Assembly: GCA_903932685.1 (NCBI GenBank)
Contig: CAIZGX010000074.1
Location: 1 to 40,654, forward strand
Length of the DNA: 40,654 bases
Direction: 5' to 3'
Source of the DNA: an uncultured Bacteroidota bacterium
Lineage (GTDB): Bacteria; Bacteroidota; Bacteroidia; Flavobacteriales_D; Sanyastnellaceae
Position numbers and translations under genes: made by a program. Below are positions 18,651 through 27,534 of the stretch, in pieces (the stretch's first letter is position 1; every line of letters begins with the position of its first letter). A model generated the notes under the pieces. The model was not told the origin of the DNA. It saw only the letters and a list, made by a program, of their open reading frames with translations, and ran no database searches.

Positions 18651-19779
18651 TGTCACGCGCTATCTGCGTGAAATTCTCTTTCGGAAGAGGAGTGTGTTTT
18701 CTGTGAAGGCTTAACTTGAACGTATTACCTCGAATGTAATTGCTGAAAGCAATTTTCTGAATTTGCGAATAGTGATCTTTGTACTCTTTCGTGCCATTCA
18801 ATAAATCGTAAGCAATGTAATTCGTCGGCCAAAGATGAAAAATACGATGCATCTCGTTGTCTATGGCATGCGTTAAGTAACGATACTTCTCATTTTTATT
18901 TTGAATAGAACGCATATGTTCAATGTGCTCATTCATTGAGTTTCCCATCGAGATATTTACACGTCCCTTGTGTCCGGTAATTCCTTTCAACATGGAAAGA
19001 AAATCCTCTCCTGATTTCTTTTCGTAAGAACCAAGGAGTTTCAAATGCATGAGCTCGTTCGTTTTCATCATATCACAAGGATCATATTCATAGCTAACAG
19101 CCATAGGAATCATACTCAATGCCTGCAATCCATCTTCAATATTGTCGGCACTCATGGCAAACATCTTCAACAATCCAGTCGCTGTTCTATCGTCGCCATC
19201 TTTGCTTCTTCCTTCGCGTTGGGCTATCCAAATTGAGGTGTGATCTTGAGTTAAGGTATGACGAATGTAGTTGGAAAGGCGAAGGCTGTAATAGAACATT
19301 TCCTTCGCGTTCACATTCCGATTCACAATGAAATTCTTGTTGGAACGAACGATGTCTTCAACCACTTTCTGACGAAGCAGGTTGTCGCCAATAGCGATTT
19401 GCGTAGTCTTGTGTCCCTGTTCGAGCAAACTCACATTCAGAATAGCACTGTCGAGAATAATGTCGCGGTGATTGCTCAAAAAGAGATAAGGCTTTGTCTT
19501 ATCTAATGATTCGAAGTTGGTGAAAGACAATCCACTGGTAGTGGTCTGAATCGCCATCTTGAAAGCAGGCCCTGATATTTCCGATTGAAATTCATCAACA
19601 GTAGTCACTTGACGAAGCATTTTTTGAATAGCTGTCCGACTTAATCCAGGAAATACCCACTTGAGCATTTTATAAAATTCAGGGACTTCCAAAATGCGCT
19701 CGATAGCAGCTTTTAATTCTTCGTCGTTATACGGACGAATGGGATCGAAATTAAAAACGTCTATTTGGGATTCTTCCAT
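18595..19779 (-). CDS. Glycerol-phosphate/lysophosphatidate acyltransferase family protein (PlsB/PlsC-like)
   Basis: A 394-residue predicted acyltransferase of phospholipid synthesis. The catalytic block is LFLSNHRDIILD (residues about 99-110). Its His104 is followed by Asp106 and Asp110, not by the classical HX4D spacing. Later blocks include FIVNRN (about 158), SIWIAQREGRSKDGDD (block III, substrate phosphate binding) and LSMIPMAVSYEYDP (block IV). The position of the motif after a 100-residue N-terminal helical region recalls PlsB more than the shorter PlsC. No membrane span is clear. TACTTTTG ends 5 nt before the ATG at 19779. The 3' end runs 56 nt into the rRNA methyltransferase gene on the other strand. 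Confidence 0.85.
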   Translation of the reverse strand: MEESQIDVFNFDPIRPYNDEELKAAIERILEVPEFYKMLKWVFPGLSRTAIQKMLRQVTTVDEFQSEISGPAFKMAIQTTTSGLSFTNFESLDKTKPYLFLSNHRDIILDSAILNVSLLEQGHKTTQIAIGDNLLRQKVVEDIVRSNKNFIVNRNVNAKEMFYYSLRLSNYIRHTLTQDHTSIWIAQREGRSKDGDDRTATGLLKMFAMSADNIEDGLQALSMIPMAVSYEYDPCDMMKTNELMHLKLLGSYEKKSGEDFLSMLKGITGHKGRVNISMGNSMNEHIEHMRSIQNKNEKYRYLTHAIDNEMHRIFHLWPTNYIAYDLLNGTKEYKDHYSQIQKIAFSNYIRGNTFKLSLHRKHTPLPKENFTQIARDIMLQMYANPVINFRNLSA

Positions 19780-19784
19780 GGTTA

Positions 19785-19792
19785 CAAAAGTA
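19785..19792 (-). promoter_or_regulatory. -7 box directly before the acyltransferase start
   Basis: TACTTTTG on the minus strand is a perfect TAnnTTTG. It ends 5 nt before the ATG at 19779, so the mRNA would have almost no leader. No TTG is found at the -33 distance. Confidence 0.5.
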
Positions 19793-19823
19793 AGAAATAC
19801 ATAAGTTTTGAGCGTTTAAAGTC

Positions 19824-19854
19824 TTGGCGGAAATATGAACAATGTCTACTTTTG
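19824..19854 (+). promoter_or_regulatory. Promoter of the 302-aa lipoprotein gene
   Basis: TTG (19824-19826), a 20-nt spacer and TACTTTTG (19847-19854) form a full -33/-7 promoter. The -7 box ends 4 nt before the ATG at 19859, which implies a leaderless or near-leaderless transcript, or a start at the ATG at 19868 with a very short leader. Confidence 0.65.
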
Positions 19855-19858
19855 GCAT

Positions 19859-20767
19859 ATGAATAAAATGAAAGGATTGCTTTTTGCCAGTGCTATTGTA
19901 TTGGCGTTAAGCTCATGTGAGGAGAAGAAAGTTACGGTGCCTTCAAGAAGCCTTGAGTTAATTGGTGATTTCGATGATACGCTTTGGAATCAGAATTCTG
20001 GCACCATCTATTCCTTGGCTTTGTATGCCGACAGCAGTTTTTACCTTCGCACCAGAGTCATTGGAGGAGAAGCGAAAACCTATTTAGGAAATTACAATCC
20101 AAACGAGAACTGGGATGTTTTGAATTTGAAATGTGCTGATAGCACGAACACATTTGCTATTCAAATTAAATCAGCTGATTTATTGGAAATGAATGTAGAA
20201 GGAGGAGTGACTTACATGAATCGTTCAACAAAAGTGGTGAGCACTTCCGGCTCTGCAATATTGAAGAATCGTGTTAAAATATGGTCGTCGAAGAAGTCAA
20301 TTGTTTATCAATTGGTAAATGCGAATGAACTCATCATAGATCAGCTTTTTGTTAATACACTCACTCCTGAATACAAAGCTTTGCTTAGCTACTACTCAGG
20401 GAAATATGAGGCTCCTGAGTTGGTGAAATCTCTTAATTTCAGTCAAGAAGAAATTGTGAAATTGCAGGAGTTATATTTTCCAATTCCTATTGCACCGAAG
20501 ACGGACGGAAAAGACGCCCCTCCCATTGAAGATAAGATGCCTATGAAATCGTTGTTTTTCTTCAACAACGGAGGAAAAGTTGAAGTTCAATTGGTTGCTT
20601 TAAGTTCCAAGGGGAATGATTATGCGAAAATAGATTCTTGGGAATTGAATGCGGAGGGATGGAAGTTATTGGGTTCTGAGTTTTCAAGAGTAAGCTCTGA
20701 AGTCGTGTACGACAATCCAAATCAGGTTGAACTTCCGAAGGGAAATATTATTATCAATAAGCGATAA
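19859..20767 (+). CDS. Predicted lipoprotein, unknown function
   Basis: A 302-residue protein with a signal sequence (MKGLLFASAIVLALSSC) whose lipobox LSSC gives Cys20 as the lipidation site. I start at 19859 (MNKMKGLLF); the ATG at 19868 is equally possible. The frame opens further upstream at an ATG at 19835, but a promoter box lies between. Residues about 35-130 look like an extracellular beta-rich domain of the kind that compares a measured quantity to a baseline (LELIGDFDDTLWNQNSG, YADSSFYLRTRV). The second half includes FFFNNGGKVEVQLV. No family is recognised. It is divergent from the acyltransferase and precedes the VCBS protein by 75 nt. Confidence 0.75.
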   Translation: MNKMKGLLFASAIVLALSSCEEKKVTVPSRSLELIGDFDDTLWNQNSGTIYSLALYADSSFYLRTRVIGGEAKTYLGNYNPNENWDVLNLKCADSTNTFAIQIKSADLLEMNVEGGVTYMNRSTKVVSTSGSAILKNRVKIWSSKKSIVYQLVNANELIIDQLFVNTLTPEYKALLSYYSGKYEAPELVKSLNFSQEEIVKLQELYFPIPIAPKTDGKDAPPIEDKMPMKSLFFFNNGGKVEVQLVALSSKGNDYAKIDSWELNAEGWKLLGSEFSRVSSEVVYDNPNQVELPKGNIIINKR

Positions 20768-20810
20768 TCTAAGATGTCGGCTTTTTCATAGGCAACTGAG
20801 CATACTTCTT

Positions 20811-20842
20811 TTCGTCTTTTAGTTACCTTAATTAAAGACGAA
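20811..20842 (+). promoter_or_regulatory. Inverted repeat abutting the start codon of the VCBS/ASPIC protein
   Basis: TTCGTCTTT (20811-20819) and AAAGACGAA (20834-20842) are perfect 9-bp arms around a 14-nt loop. The right arm ends immediately before the ATG at 20843, so the RNA hairpin would bury the ribosome-binding region. It may instead be a DNA operator. No T tract follows, so it is not a terminator. Confidence 0.45.
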
Positions 20843-23548
20843 ATGCCCCGTACTTACATTGCGGCTGTTATATTATTTCTGAGCCATTTTTTTTGCGATG
20901 CTCAATTTGAGAACTTCAGTGAGGAATGGAATATACCCACGGGATCATACGATGCATTTTTTGGCAACGGAGTAAGTGTTTTCGATTATGATGGTGATAA
21001 TATTGATAATGTCACAATTGCCCACCCTTACATAGGGATTTACGGTTATCAGGTTTCTCAAGACCAATTGATTTCAGATTTTTTCGTTCCATTGCCCTTG
21101 AACATTAAACAGCTCATTTGGGCTGATTTCAATAATGATGGCGATAAGGAGCTTTTTGTTACGGCATATGGTGGTGGTCTTTTTTTGTTTGATTATTCAA
21201 ATGGAGTTTTAACTCTGATTGAGAATTCCTTCAGTTCTGTGATATTTGGATTTCATTACGGTGCCTCGGCTGCAGATTATGACAACGATGGCGATCTCGA
21301 TCTATTTGTAACACAATATTGGAATTATAATTATGATGCGCCTTTTGAGAATTTACTTTTTAGAAACGAAGGTGATTTTGTATTCACAGAGGTTGGTGAG
21401 AATCTCGGTGTCAATGCTGCTACAAATAATTCTTTCCAATCGGTTTGGGTAGATTTTGATAGGGATGGGTGGCAAGATTTATATGTGGTAAATGACAAGA
21501 ATATTCCAAATTTGTTTTATCGGAATAATTCAGGACTCTCATTTATTGAGGTTTCAACAGAAAATAACACGAACATAGCCATGTCATGCATGAGTAATTC
21601 AATTTCAGATTATAATAGAGATGGCTATTTTGATATTTTCATTACGGATGGTGCAACTCCCGTGCTGTTAGAGGGAGATACTTCGGGTATTTATACGCAA
21701 GTGGCATATGATGTTGGATTTAATGATTTTCAAACAGGATGGGGTGCTTTATGGATAGATGATGATTTTGATGGATGGGAGGATATTCACATTTGTCAGG
21801 GAGGTACAGCCCTAGGCGCATTTCCAAATCAGTATTACCATAACGATAACGGATATTTTACGATGACTAATTCCTTTGATTTATTTAACAAAGCTTCTTT
21901 TGTTAATGCTAAGGGAGATTTTGATGGTGATTGTTACCCAGATTTTTTAGTTATGAACGCGTCTCCAATTTCGTATGATGTTTGGAAAGGGCAACCCAAT
22001 GATAACAATTTTTTGAAGATAAAGCTCGAAGGCACTATTTCCAACAAAGATGCAGCAGGAGCTATTGTGGAGGTCTATTCAAATTCAGAATTGAATATGA
22101 AGGTGGTGCTTTATGGTGATAATTATATCTCACAGAGTAGCAATAGCCTTTTGTTTGGAATGGGCAATTATGGGGTCATTGATTCCCTATGCATCTATTG
22201 GCCTAGAGGCTTAGTTGAAAAATTCTACAATGTGGAAGTTAATCAGTCTTATTCTGTTACTGAGGGTATGTCTGAGATTATCAATACCAATCTTATAACT
22301 TTCAATCAGAATTATTGTTACAGCGCTTCAGGTTTTGAAGTTTCACCAAGTGCAGAATGGGTCCATTGGCAATGGCAAGACGGCAGTGCAGATAATTCTG
22401 TAGTTGTATTTTCAGACACCACATTGCAGGCAACTGCTTGGAATAGCGAAAACATAAGTTTTAACTTAATGTATAACATCACGATATCCTCACCACGGCC
22501 AGAGTTGTCGATTAGTTTGTCGGAGTGTATGAATACGTCACACATAATTTCAGTCCAAAATAAATCAGATTGGGGAGTAACTTATAATGGGATTCAACTC
22601 AATGCAGATTCGATCTATGTTTCGGCTGGAGATCACTTTTTAAATTTCGTAAGTGATTCTGGATGCGTGGCGGATACATTGATTCAAATAACAGCTGTTA
22701 CGCCACTTCAAATAGAAAAGAGTTTTCAGCCAGCTTGTCCAGGTGAACCGGTAGCATATTCAATAGATGCAGTGAACTCTGAAATCTTGAATTTGAATTT
22801 AGTGGGGTTGGAATATTGGAATGGTTTTTTACCTGGTGGTACTTATCCATTTTCAATTATTGATGAAACAACTAATTGTGAGTATACTGACACTTTGTTC
22901 ATAGAACAGAGAGCTTTCCCAAGTATCTCAATTTTGAATGATTCAATTTGTGAGGATATGATGGGCACCTGGGAAATCGCAATTAATGACACATCATTTA
23001 GTGAGTGGTTCATAATTGGTACTGACTATCTATCTCAAGATAGCGCATTGTCAATCACTGTTGAAGATGATATTGGGTGTATTTATACTGAAAATGTAAA
23101 CTTATTCGTATCAAGCAACATTTCAGTATTTCCGCAAGAACAATTAGTAGATAGCCAAAATATTCTCTTACTTAATCCGGTTGGAGGAGTTTCACCATAC
23201 ACCATTCAGTGGGGCGATTTATCAATTGGAGAATCGTTTGTTCTCTCTTTGAATGGTTGGGTAAACTACGAAATTACGGATCAATTAGGCTGCACTTTTT
23301 CCGGCAGCTATTATTACCAATCGGGTAATGGAGTAAATGAAATTGATAGAGATTGCTACGTGTACCTGGATAAAGACAGACTTTTTTGCACAGATTGTCA
23401 AAATTGTAATTATCGAATTACAACTCTAAACGGAAGCCTAATTCAAAGAGGTTTTGTTGAAAACGACATTGTTAATGTAGAAAATCTAGCAGGAGGATTT
23501 TATTTAATTCAAATTGAGGACAAGGTTTTTAAAATTGTGAAGTATTAA
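20843..23548 (+). CDS. VCBS/FG-GAP repeat protein with ASPIC/UnbV domain, T9SS type A
   Basis: A 901-residue secreted protein with a signal peptide ending CDAQ (about residues 1-21). Seven Ca-binding-type DxDxDG loops recur across about 40-380 (DYDGDNIDN, DFNNDGDKE, DYDNDGDLD, DFDRDGWQD, DYNRDGYFD, DDDFDGWED, DFDGDCYPD), as in an FG-GAP beta-propeller. About 395-475 is an ASPIC/UnbV domain (ISQSSNSLLFGMGNYG, LCIYWPRG). The middle has low-complexity Ig-like segments. The last 65 residues, ending GGFYLIQIEDKVFKIVKY, are a type A T9SS sorting domain. The protein is probably a surface or secreted adhesin-like protein of unknown ligand. The gene looks more AT-rich by eye than its neighbours. A 9-bp inverted repeat abuts the start. 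Confidence 0.9.
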   Translation: MPRTYIAAVILFLSHFFCDAQFENFSEEWNIPTGSYDAFFGNGVSVFDYDGDNIDNVTIAHPYIGIYGYQVSQDQLISDFFVPLPLNIKQLIWADFNNDGDKELFVTAYGGGLFLFDYSNGVLTLIENSFSSVIFGFHYGASAADYDNDGDLDLFVTQYWNYNYDAPFENLLFRNEGDFVFTEVGENLGVNAATNNSFQSVWVDFDRDGWQDLYVVNDKNIPNLFYRNNSGLSFIEVSTENNTNIAMSCMSNSISDYNRDGYFDIFITDGATPVLLEGDTSGIYTQVAYDVGFNDFQTGWGALWIDDDFDGWEDIHICQGGTALGAFPNQYYHNDNGYFTMTNSFDLFNKASFVNAKGDFDGDCYPDFLVMNASPISYDVWKGQPNDNNFLKIKLEGTISNKDAAGAIVEVYSNSELNMKVVLYGDNYISQSSNSLLFGMGNYGVIDSLCIYWPRGLVEKFYNVEVNQSYSVTEGMSEIINTNLITFNQNYCYSASGFEVSPSAEWVHWQWQDGSADNSVVVFSDTTLQATAWNSENISFNLMYNITISSPRPELSISLSECMNTSHIISVQNKSDWGVTYNGIQLNADSIYVSAGDHFLNFVSDSGCVADTLIQITAVTPLQIEKSFQPACPGEPVAYSIDAVNSEILNLNLVGLEYWNGFLPGGTYPFSIIDETTNCEYTDTLFIEQRAFPSISILNDSICEDMMGTWEIAINDTSFSEWFIIGTDYLSQDSALSITVEDDIGCIYTENVNLFVSSNISVFPQEQLVDSQNILLLNPVGGVSPYTIQWGDLSIGESFVLSLNGWVNYEITDQLGCTFSGSYYYQSGNGVNEIDRDCYVYLDKDRLFCTDCQNCNYRITTLNGSLIQRGFVENDIVNVENLAGGFYLIQIEDKVFKIVKY

Positions 23549-23550
23549 AA

Positions 23551-23580
23551 AAAAAAAGGGTCTCGAAAGAGACCCTTAAC
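23551..23580. terminator. Bidirectional terminator
   Basis: GGGTCTC (23558-23564), loop GAAA, GAGACCC (23569-23575). On the minus strand it is followed by a run of T (the A run at 23546-23557), so it ends the small lipoprotein gene. On the plus strand it lies 9 nt after the VCBS protein stop, with a weak T tract. Confidence 0.85.
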
Positions 23581-23600
23581 TTTTAGAATAATAGGGGAAA

Positions 23601-23885
23601 TTAGTTTCCGCCCATCGCAGCCTTCATTGCTTCTTCCATACATGGTTTTACAAGAGCTTCCAATTCTTTTTCTTCTTCGCTTCCTTTTGGATATTTCTTT
23701 TGCAAGTCGTCTATTTGAGGCTCATACTCTTTTTGAATAGCTTCAATTTTAGCTGTGTCGTTCGCCTTTTGAGCTTCAACCATTTTGTTCATCATATCAC
23801 AGATAGTCTTTGCGTCAGACTTTACACCACCGCAAGATGCCATGAACATTGCAAGAGCAACTGCTGGGATCATTAATTTTTTCAT
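23601..23885 (-). CDS. Small lipoprotein, helical, unknown function
   Basis: A 94-residue protein with a signal sequence and lipobox FMASC (Cys18). The mature part is charged and helical (MMNKMVEAQKANDTAKIEAIQ, read as about 30-50, then QKKYPKGSEEEKELEALVKP), with Cys29 and Cys82. I use the ATG at 23885; the same frame stays open further upstream, but that extension reads as untranslated leader containing a promoter. It is a common kind of small secreted lipoprotein in this phylum, with no known function. It is divergent from the FAD oxidase gene. Confidence 0.82.
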   Translation of the reverse strand: MKKLMIPAVALAMFMASCGGVKSDAKTICDMMNKMVEAQKANDTAKIEAIQKEYEPQIDDLQKKYPKGSEEEKELEALVKPCMEEAMKAAMGGN

Positions 23886-23905
23886 AAGAATAATTTTTGT
23901 TTCGA

Positions 23906-23933
23906 CCAATATAAAAACATTTGTTTCTCTCAA
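23906..23933 (-). promoter_or_regulatory. Promoter of the 94-aa lipoprotein gene
   Basis: On the minus strand TTG (23933-23931), a 17-nt spacer and TATATTGG (23913-23906) resemble the -33/-7 pair, with one mismatch in the -7 box. The start codon follows after a 20-nt leader. Confidence 0.5.
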
Positions 23934-24056
23934 AAGCAAAATTAGCACAATAATATGTGTATTGTTAAAAAGTGAATTACTTTGTTGAAAGACCATTGTA
24001 TATTTTCGTGATGAAAGGTTAGTATTTACTGAGATTTGTGAAATAAAGTAAAGAAA

Positions 24057-25448
24057 ATGATAACTCGTTCTGATATAGATTTTTTTGAATTGACTATTGG
24101 TCAAGAGCACGTTTTTACGGACGAAGAGACGCGTTTGAAATACGGCAAGGACGAAACGGAGAATTTGAGCTTTCCTTCCGACGTGGTTCTGAAACCTGCT
24201 AATAGAGAGGAGGTCGCGCATATATTAAAATATTGTAACACACAACTGATTCCGGTCACTGCCATTGGTGCTCAAACTGGATTGAGCGGAGGAGCCTTAT
24301 GCGTTCGAAAAGGTGTTGCACTTTCAATGGAGCGTTTCAATAAAATTTTGAAGATAGATATTGATAACGGGCAGGTGCATACAGAGCCAGCAGTCATTAC
24401 GCAGGTGCTTCAAGAAGAATGTGCGAAGCAAGGTCTTTACTACGCGCCAGATCCGGCAAGTAGAGGAAGCTGTTGGATAGGCGGAAACTTAGCTGAGAAT
24501 AGCGGCGGTCCTCACGCTGTGAAATACGGAGTAACAAAAGATTTCGTTTTAAATCTTGAAGTGGTATTGGCGAACGGCGACATCATTTGGACAGGCGCGA
24601 ACACTTTAAAGAATTCAACAGGATATAACCTCACTCAACTCATGGTTGGAAGTGAAGGCACACTTGGAATTATTACGAAAGCAGTTCTGAAATTACTTCC
24701 CCTTCCAAAACACAATTTGCTTTTGTTGGCGCCATTCGCCTCTGCAGAGAAGGCCTGTGAAGCTGTAAGTGCGGTGTTTCGTTCAGGCATTACACCAAGC
24801 GCTATGGAATTCATGGAACGCGAAGCAATTGAATATACGCTTCAGCATGTACCAGATGCACACGTGAATTTAGACGGTGTAGAAGCACATTTACTGATTG
24901 AAGTAGACGGTTCAAATGTTGAATCACTTATGCTCGATTGTGAAACCATTTCAAACGTTCTCATGGAACATGAATGCGGAGAAATACTCTTCGCAGAAGA
25001 CCACAATCAGAAAGAAGTTCTGTGGAAGATTAGAAGAAAAGTAGGTGAAGCCGTGAAGTCACATTCCATATACAAGGAAGAGGACACCGTTGTTCCTCGC
25101 TTCGAACTTCCGAATTTACTTCGAGAAGTAAAAGCCATTGGAAAACGCTACGGATTCCGCTCCGTTTGCTACGGGCATGCCGGAGATGGAAACCTTCATA
25201 TTAATATTCTGAAAGATGAAATGTCAGATGAACAATGGGACAAAACACTTCCAAAAGCCATTCGTGAGATTTTCGAATTAACGGTTTCTCTCGGTGGAAC
25301 CCTCAGCGGTGAGCACGGAATAGGGTGGGTGCAAAAGAACTACATGGACATTGCCTTCAACGAAGTTCAACTGAATCTCATGAAGAAAATTAAAGAAGTC
25401 TTTGATCCAAACGGAATTTTAAATCCAGGAAAAATATTTCCAGACTAA
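24057..25448 (+). CDS. FAD-binding oxidase/dehydrogenase, GlcD (glycolate/D-lactate) type
   Basis: A 463-residue flavoprotein of the PCMH/GlcD family, which oxidises 2-hydroxy acids such as D-lactate, glycolate or 2-hydroxyglutarate. The FAD-binding domain (about 40-220) shows VTAIGAQTGLSGGALC, APDPASRGSCWIGGNLAENSGG (read as two parts) and GSEGTLGIITKAVLKLLPLP. The C-terminal domain has VCYGHAGDGNLHINIL and SLGGTLSGEHGIGWVQKNYM with conserved catalytic His residues, and ends NPGKIFPD. The substrate cannot be told from sequence. A TATTTTCG sequence at 24001-24008 may be its -7 box. Its stop is 6 nt from the stop of the converging choice-of-anchor-B gene. Confidence 0.93.
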   Translation: MITRSDIDFFELTIGQEHVFTDEETRLKYGKDETENLSFPSDVVLKPANREEVAHILKYCNTQLIPVTAIGAQTGLSGGALCVRKGVALSMERFNKILKIDIDNGQVHTEPAVITQVLQEECAKQGLYYAPDPASRGSCWIGGNLAENSGGPHAVKYGVTKDFVLNLEVVLANGDIIWTGANTLKNSTGYNLTQLMVGSEGTLGIITKAVLKLLPLPKHNLLLLAPFASAEKACEAVSAVFRSGITPSAMEFMEREAIEYTLQHVPDAHVNLDGVEAHLLIEVDGSNVESLMLDCETISNVLMEHECGEILFAEDHNQKEVLWKIRRKVGEAVKSHSIYKEEDTVVPRFELPNLLREVKAIGKRYGFRSVCYGHAGDGNLHINILKDEMSDEQWDKTLPKAIREIFELTVSLGGTLSGEHGIGWVQKNYMDIAFNEVQLNLMKKIKEVFDPNGILNPGKIFPD

Positions 25449-25454
25449 TTTCAA

Positions 25455-27449
25455 TTATTTAATCAATAAACGCTTCGTAATACTTCCAACTTGAATCGTG
25501 TAAATTCCTGAAGATAGGTCTCCAACAGATAGTGTATGAACACCAGGCTGATTGAATGTTGAAGTCAAAACCAATTGTCCGGTTGCATTGTAAACCGACA
25601 CCAAACTTTTTCCCGTTTGGAAGTTCTGAATAAACACCTCGCTCTCTGCCGGATTCGGATAAACAATGAATTCACGTTCTGCAATTTCATTTACGCTTGC
25701 AGGAATCCATTGGAAATCTTCGGATTCTGAAGCTGCAGATGATCCACAAAGGTTAATGGCTGTAACTCTCCAGGAATACGTTTTACCTTCACCAAATGCA
25801 AAATCGAATGGCAGTGTTGCGAAGTTTCCTAATTCAGTTGAACTATAGACAATGTTTCCAAATGTTGCATCATTCTCTGAAATTTCAAAATGATAAGAAG
25901 TGGCTCCGGGCACTGCACTCCAATTGAAGGTGTAATTGAGACCGTTGTATTGAATGGTTGAAGGAACCGACAACAAGGTTGGAGCGGCTGGTGGTGAACC
26001 TGTTGTAATGCTAAAGAATAAATCGTACGATTCTCCGAAGGTAGTTAGTAATTGAAGCGTACAGTTAAACGTTCCTGTTGGAACAGTTCCCAAATCAGAA
26101 ATTACAATGTTGTAATTGCCAGTGCCTGTAATATTCACGCCTGTGAAAACGGGAAATCCGGGAATTCCTGTAATGTTTGCGGTTAATGGGAATTGTAAAT
26201 CAGCGTTAATCTTCAGCTGAAGCGTGTCAGCCGATTGTCCGCAAGCATTCAAATTGTTGTTTTGCAAATAGAGTAGGGTTGGACGAAGCACGAAGAAGCC
26301 ATCGTACATGCTTGTTGCCAAGTTCACCCCACTTGGTAAGAATGGGTAATTGCTCCAAGTGCCACTAAATTGAGGTAGATCATTGGCCGGAAACAAATCG
26401 AAATATCCAACTTCATTCAATACACCTGTGCTCACGCGAGAGGCATCGAGAATACGAACTCCGCTGCGATAATTACTCTCATAAACGAATTGATCCTTTA
26501 CATATAAATTGTGGTCAATAGAAGTAAGTGTACTTGAGTAGTAATTCATATAACCGATATTATCTAAATCGGAAAAATCGAAAATATGTGTGCGCGTCGT
26601 TGTTCCCAAATTTTGTTCATCCAACTCGTCGTCTACTAAATAATGAGTCATGTCCTTTGTGAACCATCCTTGGTGAGTATATCCGGTTTCTGGATAATTG
26701 TAATTATCTAAAAAGATTATATCTGTAGGATCTGTAACATTTAAAGTAACTACACCATAACCACTACTGCCGTTGCATGCCACAACAATAACATCTCCTT
26801 GGTGATTGACATCTGGACCATTGTATGTAAGAATATTACCATCATGTGTATATCCAGCATCCTGGTAACCGCCAACGAGAATGGGCTGAAGAGGATTTGA
26901 AATATCTACTAAATGAGGCCCCCCATTGAAAGTACTTGAACCCATCGCCATCAAAATTTTGCTAACAGGATCAAGAGCTATGGTATGCGAATTCCCAAAA
27001 CCACCATAATAAGCCGATTCAATGAACGAAGTAGGAGTAGTCACATTATCTAGTTGCAACATATCAAAAACTTGAAGTCCATGGCCGCTTGCCTCACTTC
27101 CAACGAAACAATAATGATCCATTGTCTCAACGTCTCTCCATAAACTATTGCCCGTATGTGAAGGAAGCATTCCTAAATAAACGGGAGCTTCAGGAACAGA
27201 AATATCGACGAAAGCTAATCCGTTTGAAACGGCAACTAATGCATATTCCTTTCCTGTAATTGGACTCACCCATCCCCAAATGTCACTTGTATTGTCATTG
27301 TTCGGATTGGCTCCAATTTCTGCAAGTGACATGTAAGACAAAAGATCCACGTTGTCACACGGATAAATTCCGGCCATTCCACCAATACATGGCTGAGCTA
27401 GGGTGGCAATTGACGAAAAGATAAATAGAGAAAGGAACAGGTTCTTCAT
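25455..27449 (-). CDS. Choice-of-anchor B family protein, T9SS type A
   Basis: A 664-residue secreted protein. The start is taken at the ATG at 27449 (MKNLFLSLFIF), giving a signal peptide that ends ATLAQ. Residues about 40-390 match the choice-of-anchor B repeat protein architecture (SDIWGWVSPITGKEYALV, GLAFVDISVPEAPVYLG, GNSHTIALDPVSKILMAMG, YTHQGWFTKDMTHYLVDDE), LVIVD-type propeller repeats. About 395-500 is beta-rich. About 490-575 is a fibronectin-III-like module (TSYHFEISE, YSWRVTAINLCGSS). The last 75 residues are the type A sorting domain (EFIVYPNPAESEVFIQ, SGIYTIQVG, KRLLIK). The anchor and ligand are unknown. Its gene follows the glycosyltransferase terminator. Confidence 0.9.
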   Translation of the reverse strand: MKNLFLSLFIFSSIATLAQPCIGGMAGIYPCDNVDLLSYMSLAEIGANPNNDNTSDIWGWVSPITGKEYALVAVSNGLAFVDISVPEAPVYLGMLPSHTGNSLWRDVETMDHYCFVGSEASGHGLQVFDMLQLDNVTTPTSFIESAYYGGFGNSHTIALDPVSKILMAMGSSTFNGGPHLVDISNPLQPILVGGYQDAGYTHDGNILTYNGPDVNHQGDVIVVACNGSSGYGVVTLNVTDPTDIIFLDNYNYPETGYTHQGWFTKDMTHYLVDDELDEQNLGTTTRTHIFDFSDLDNIGYMNYYSSTLTSIDHNLYVKDQFVYESNYRSGVRILDASRVSTGVLNEVGYFDLFPANDLPQFSGTWSNYPFLPSGVNLATSMYDGFFVLRPTLLYLQNNNLNACGQSADTLQLKINADLQFPLTANITGIPGFPVFTGVNITGTGNYNIVISDLGTVPTGTFNCTLQLLTTFGESYDLFFSITTGSPPAAPTLLSVPSTIQYNGLNYTFNWSAVPGATSYHFEISENDATFGNIVYSSTELGNFATLPFDFAFGEGKTYSWRVTAINLCGSSAASESEDFQWIPASVNEIAEREFIVYPNPAESEVFIQNFQTGKSLVSVYNATGQLVLTSTFNQPGVHTLSVGDLSSGIYTIQVGSITKRLLIK

Positions 27450-27480
27450 AGTCGTATTTGTTGATTGCAAGATAAAAACA

Positions 27481-27506
27481 AAAAGCTCGGCATGTGCCGA
27501 GCTTTT
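27481..27506 (-). terminator. Terminator after the glycosyltransferase gene
   Basis: AAAAGCTCGGCA and TGCCGAGCTTTT (27481-27492 and 27495-27506) form a long palindromic hairpin. On the minus strand it is followed by a TTTTTG-TTTTT tract. It lies 28 nt downstream of the family 2 glycosyltransferase stop at 27535. Confidence 0.88.
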
Positions 27507-27534
27507 AAATATAATTACTGTTCAAAGGGGATTT

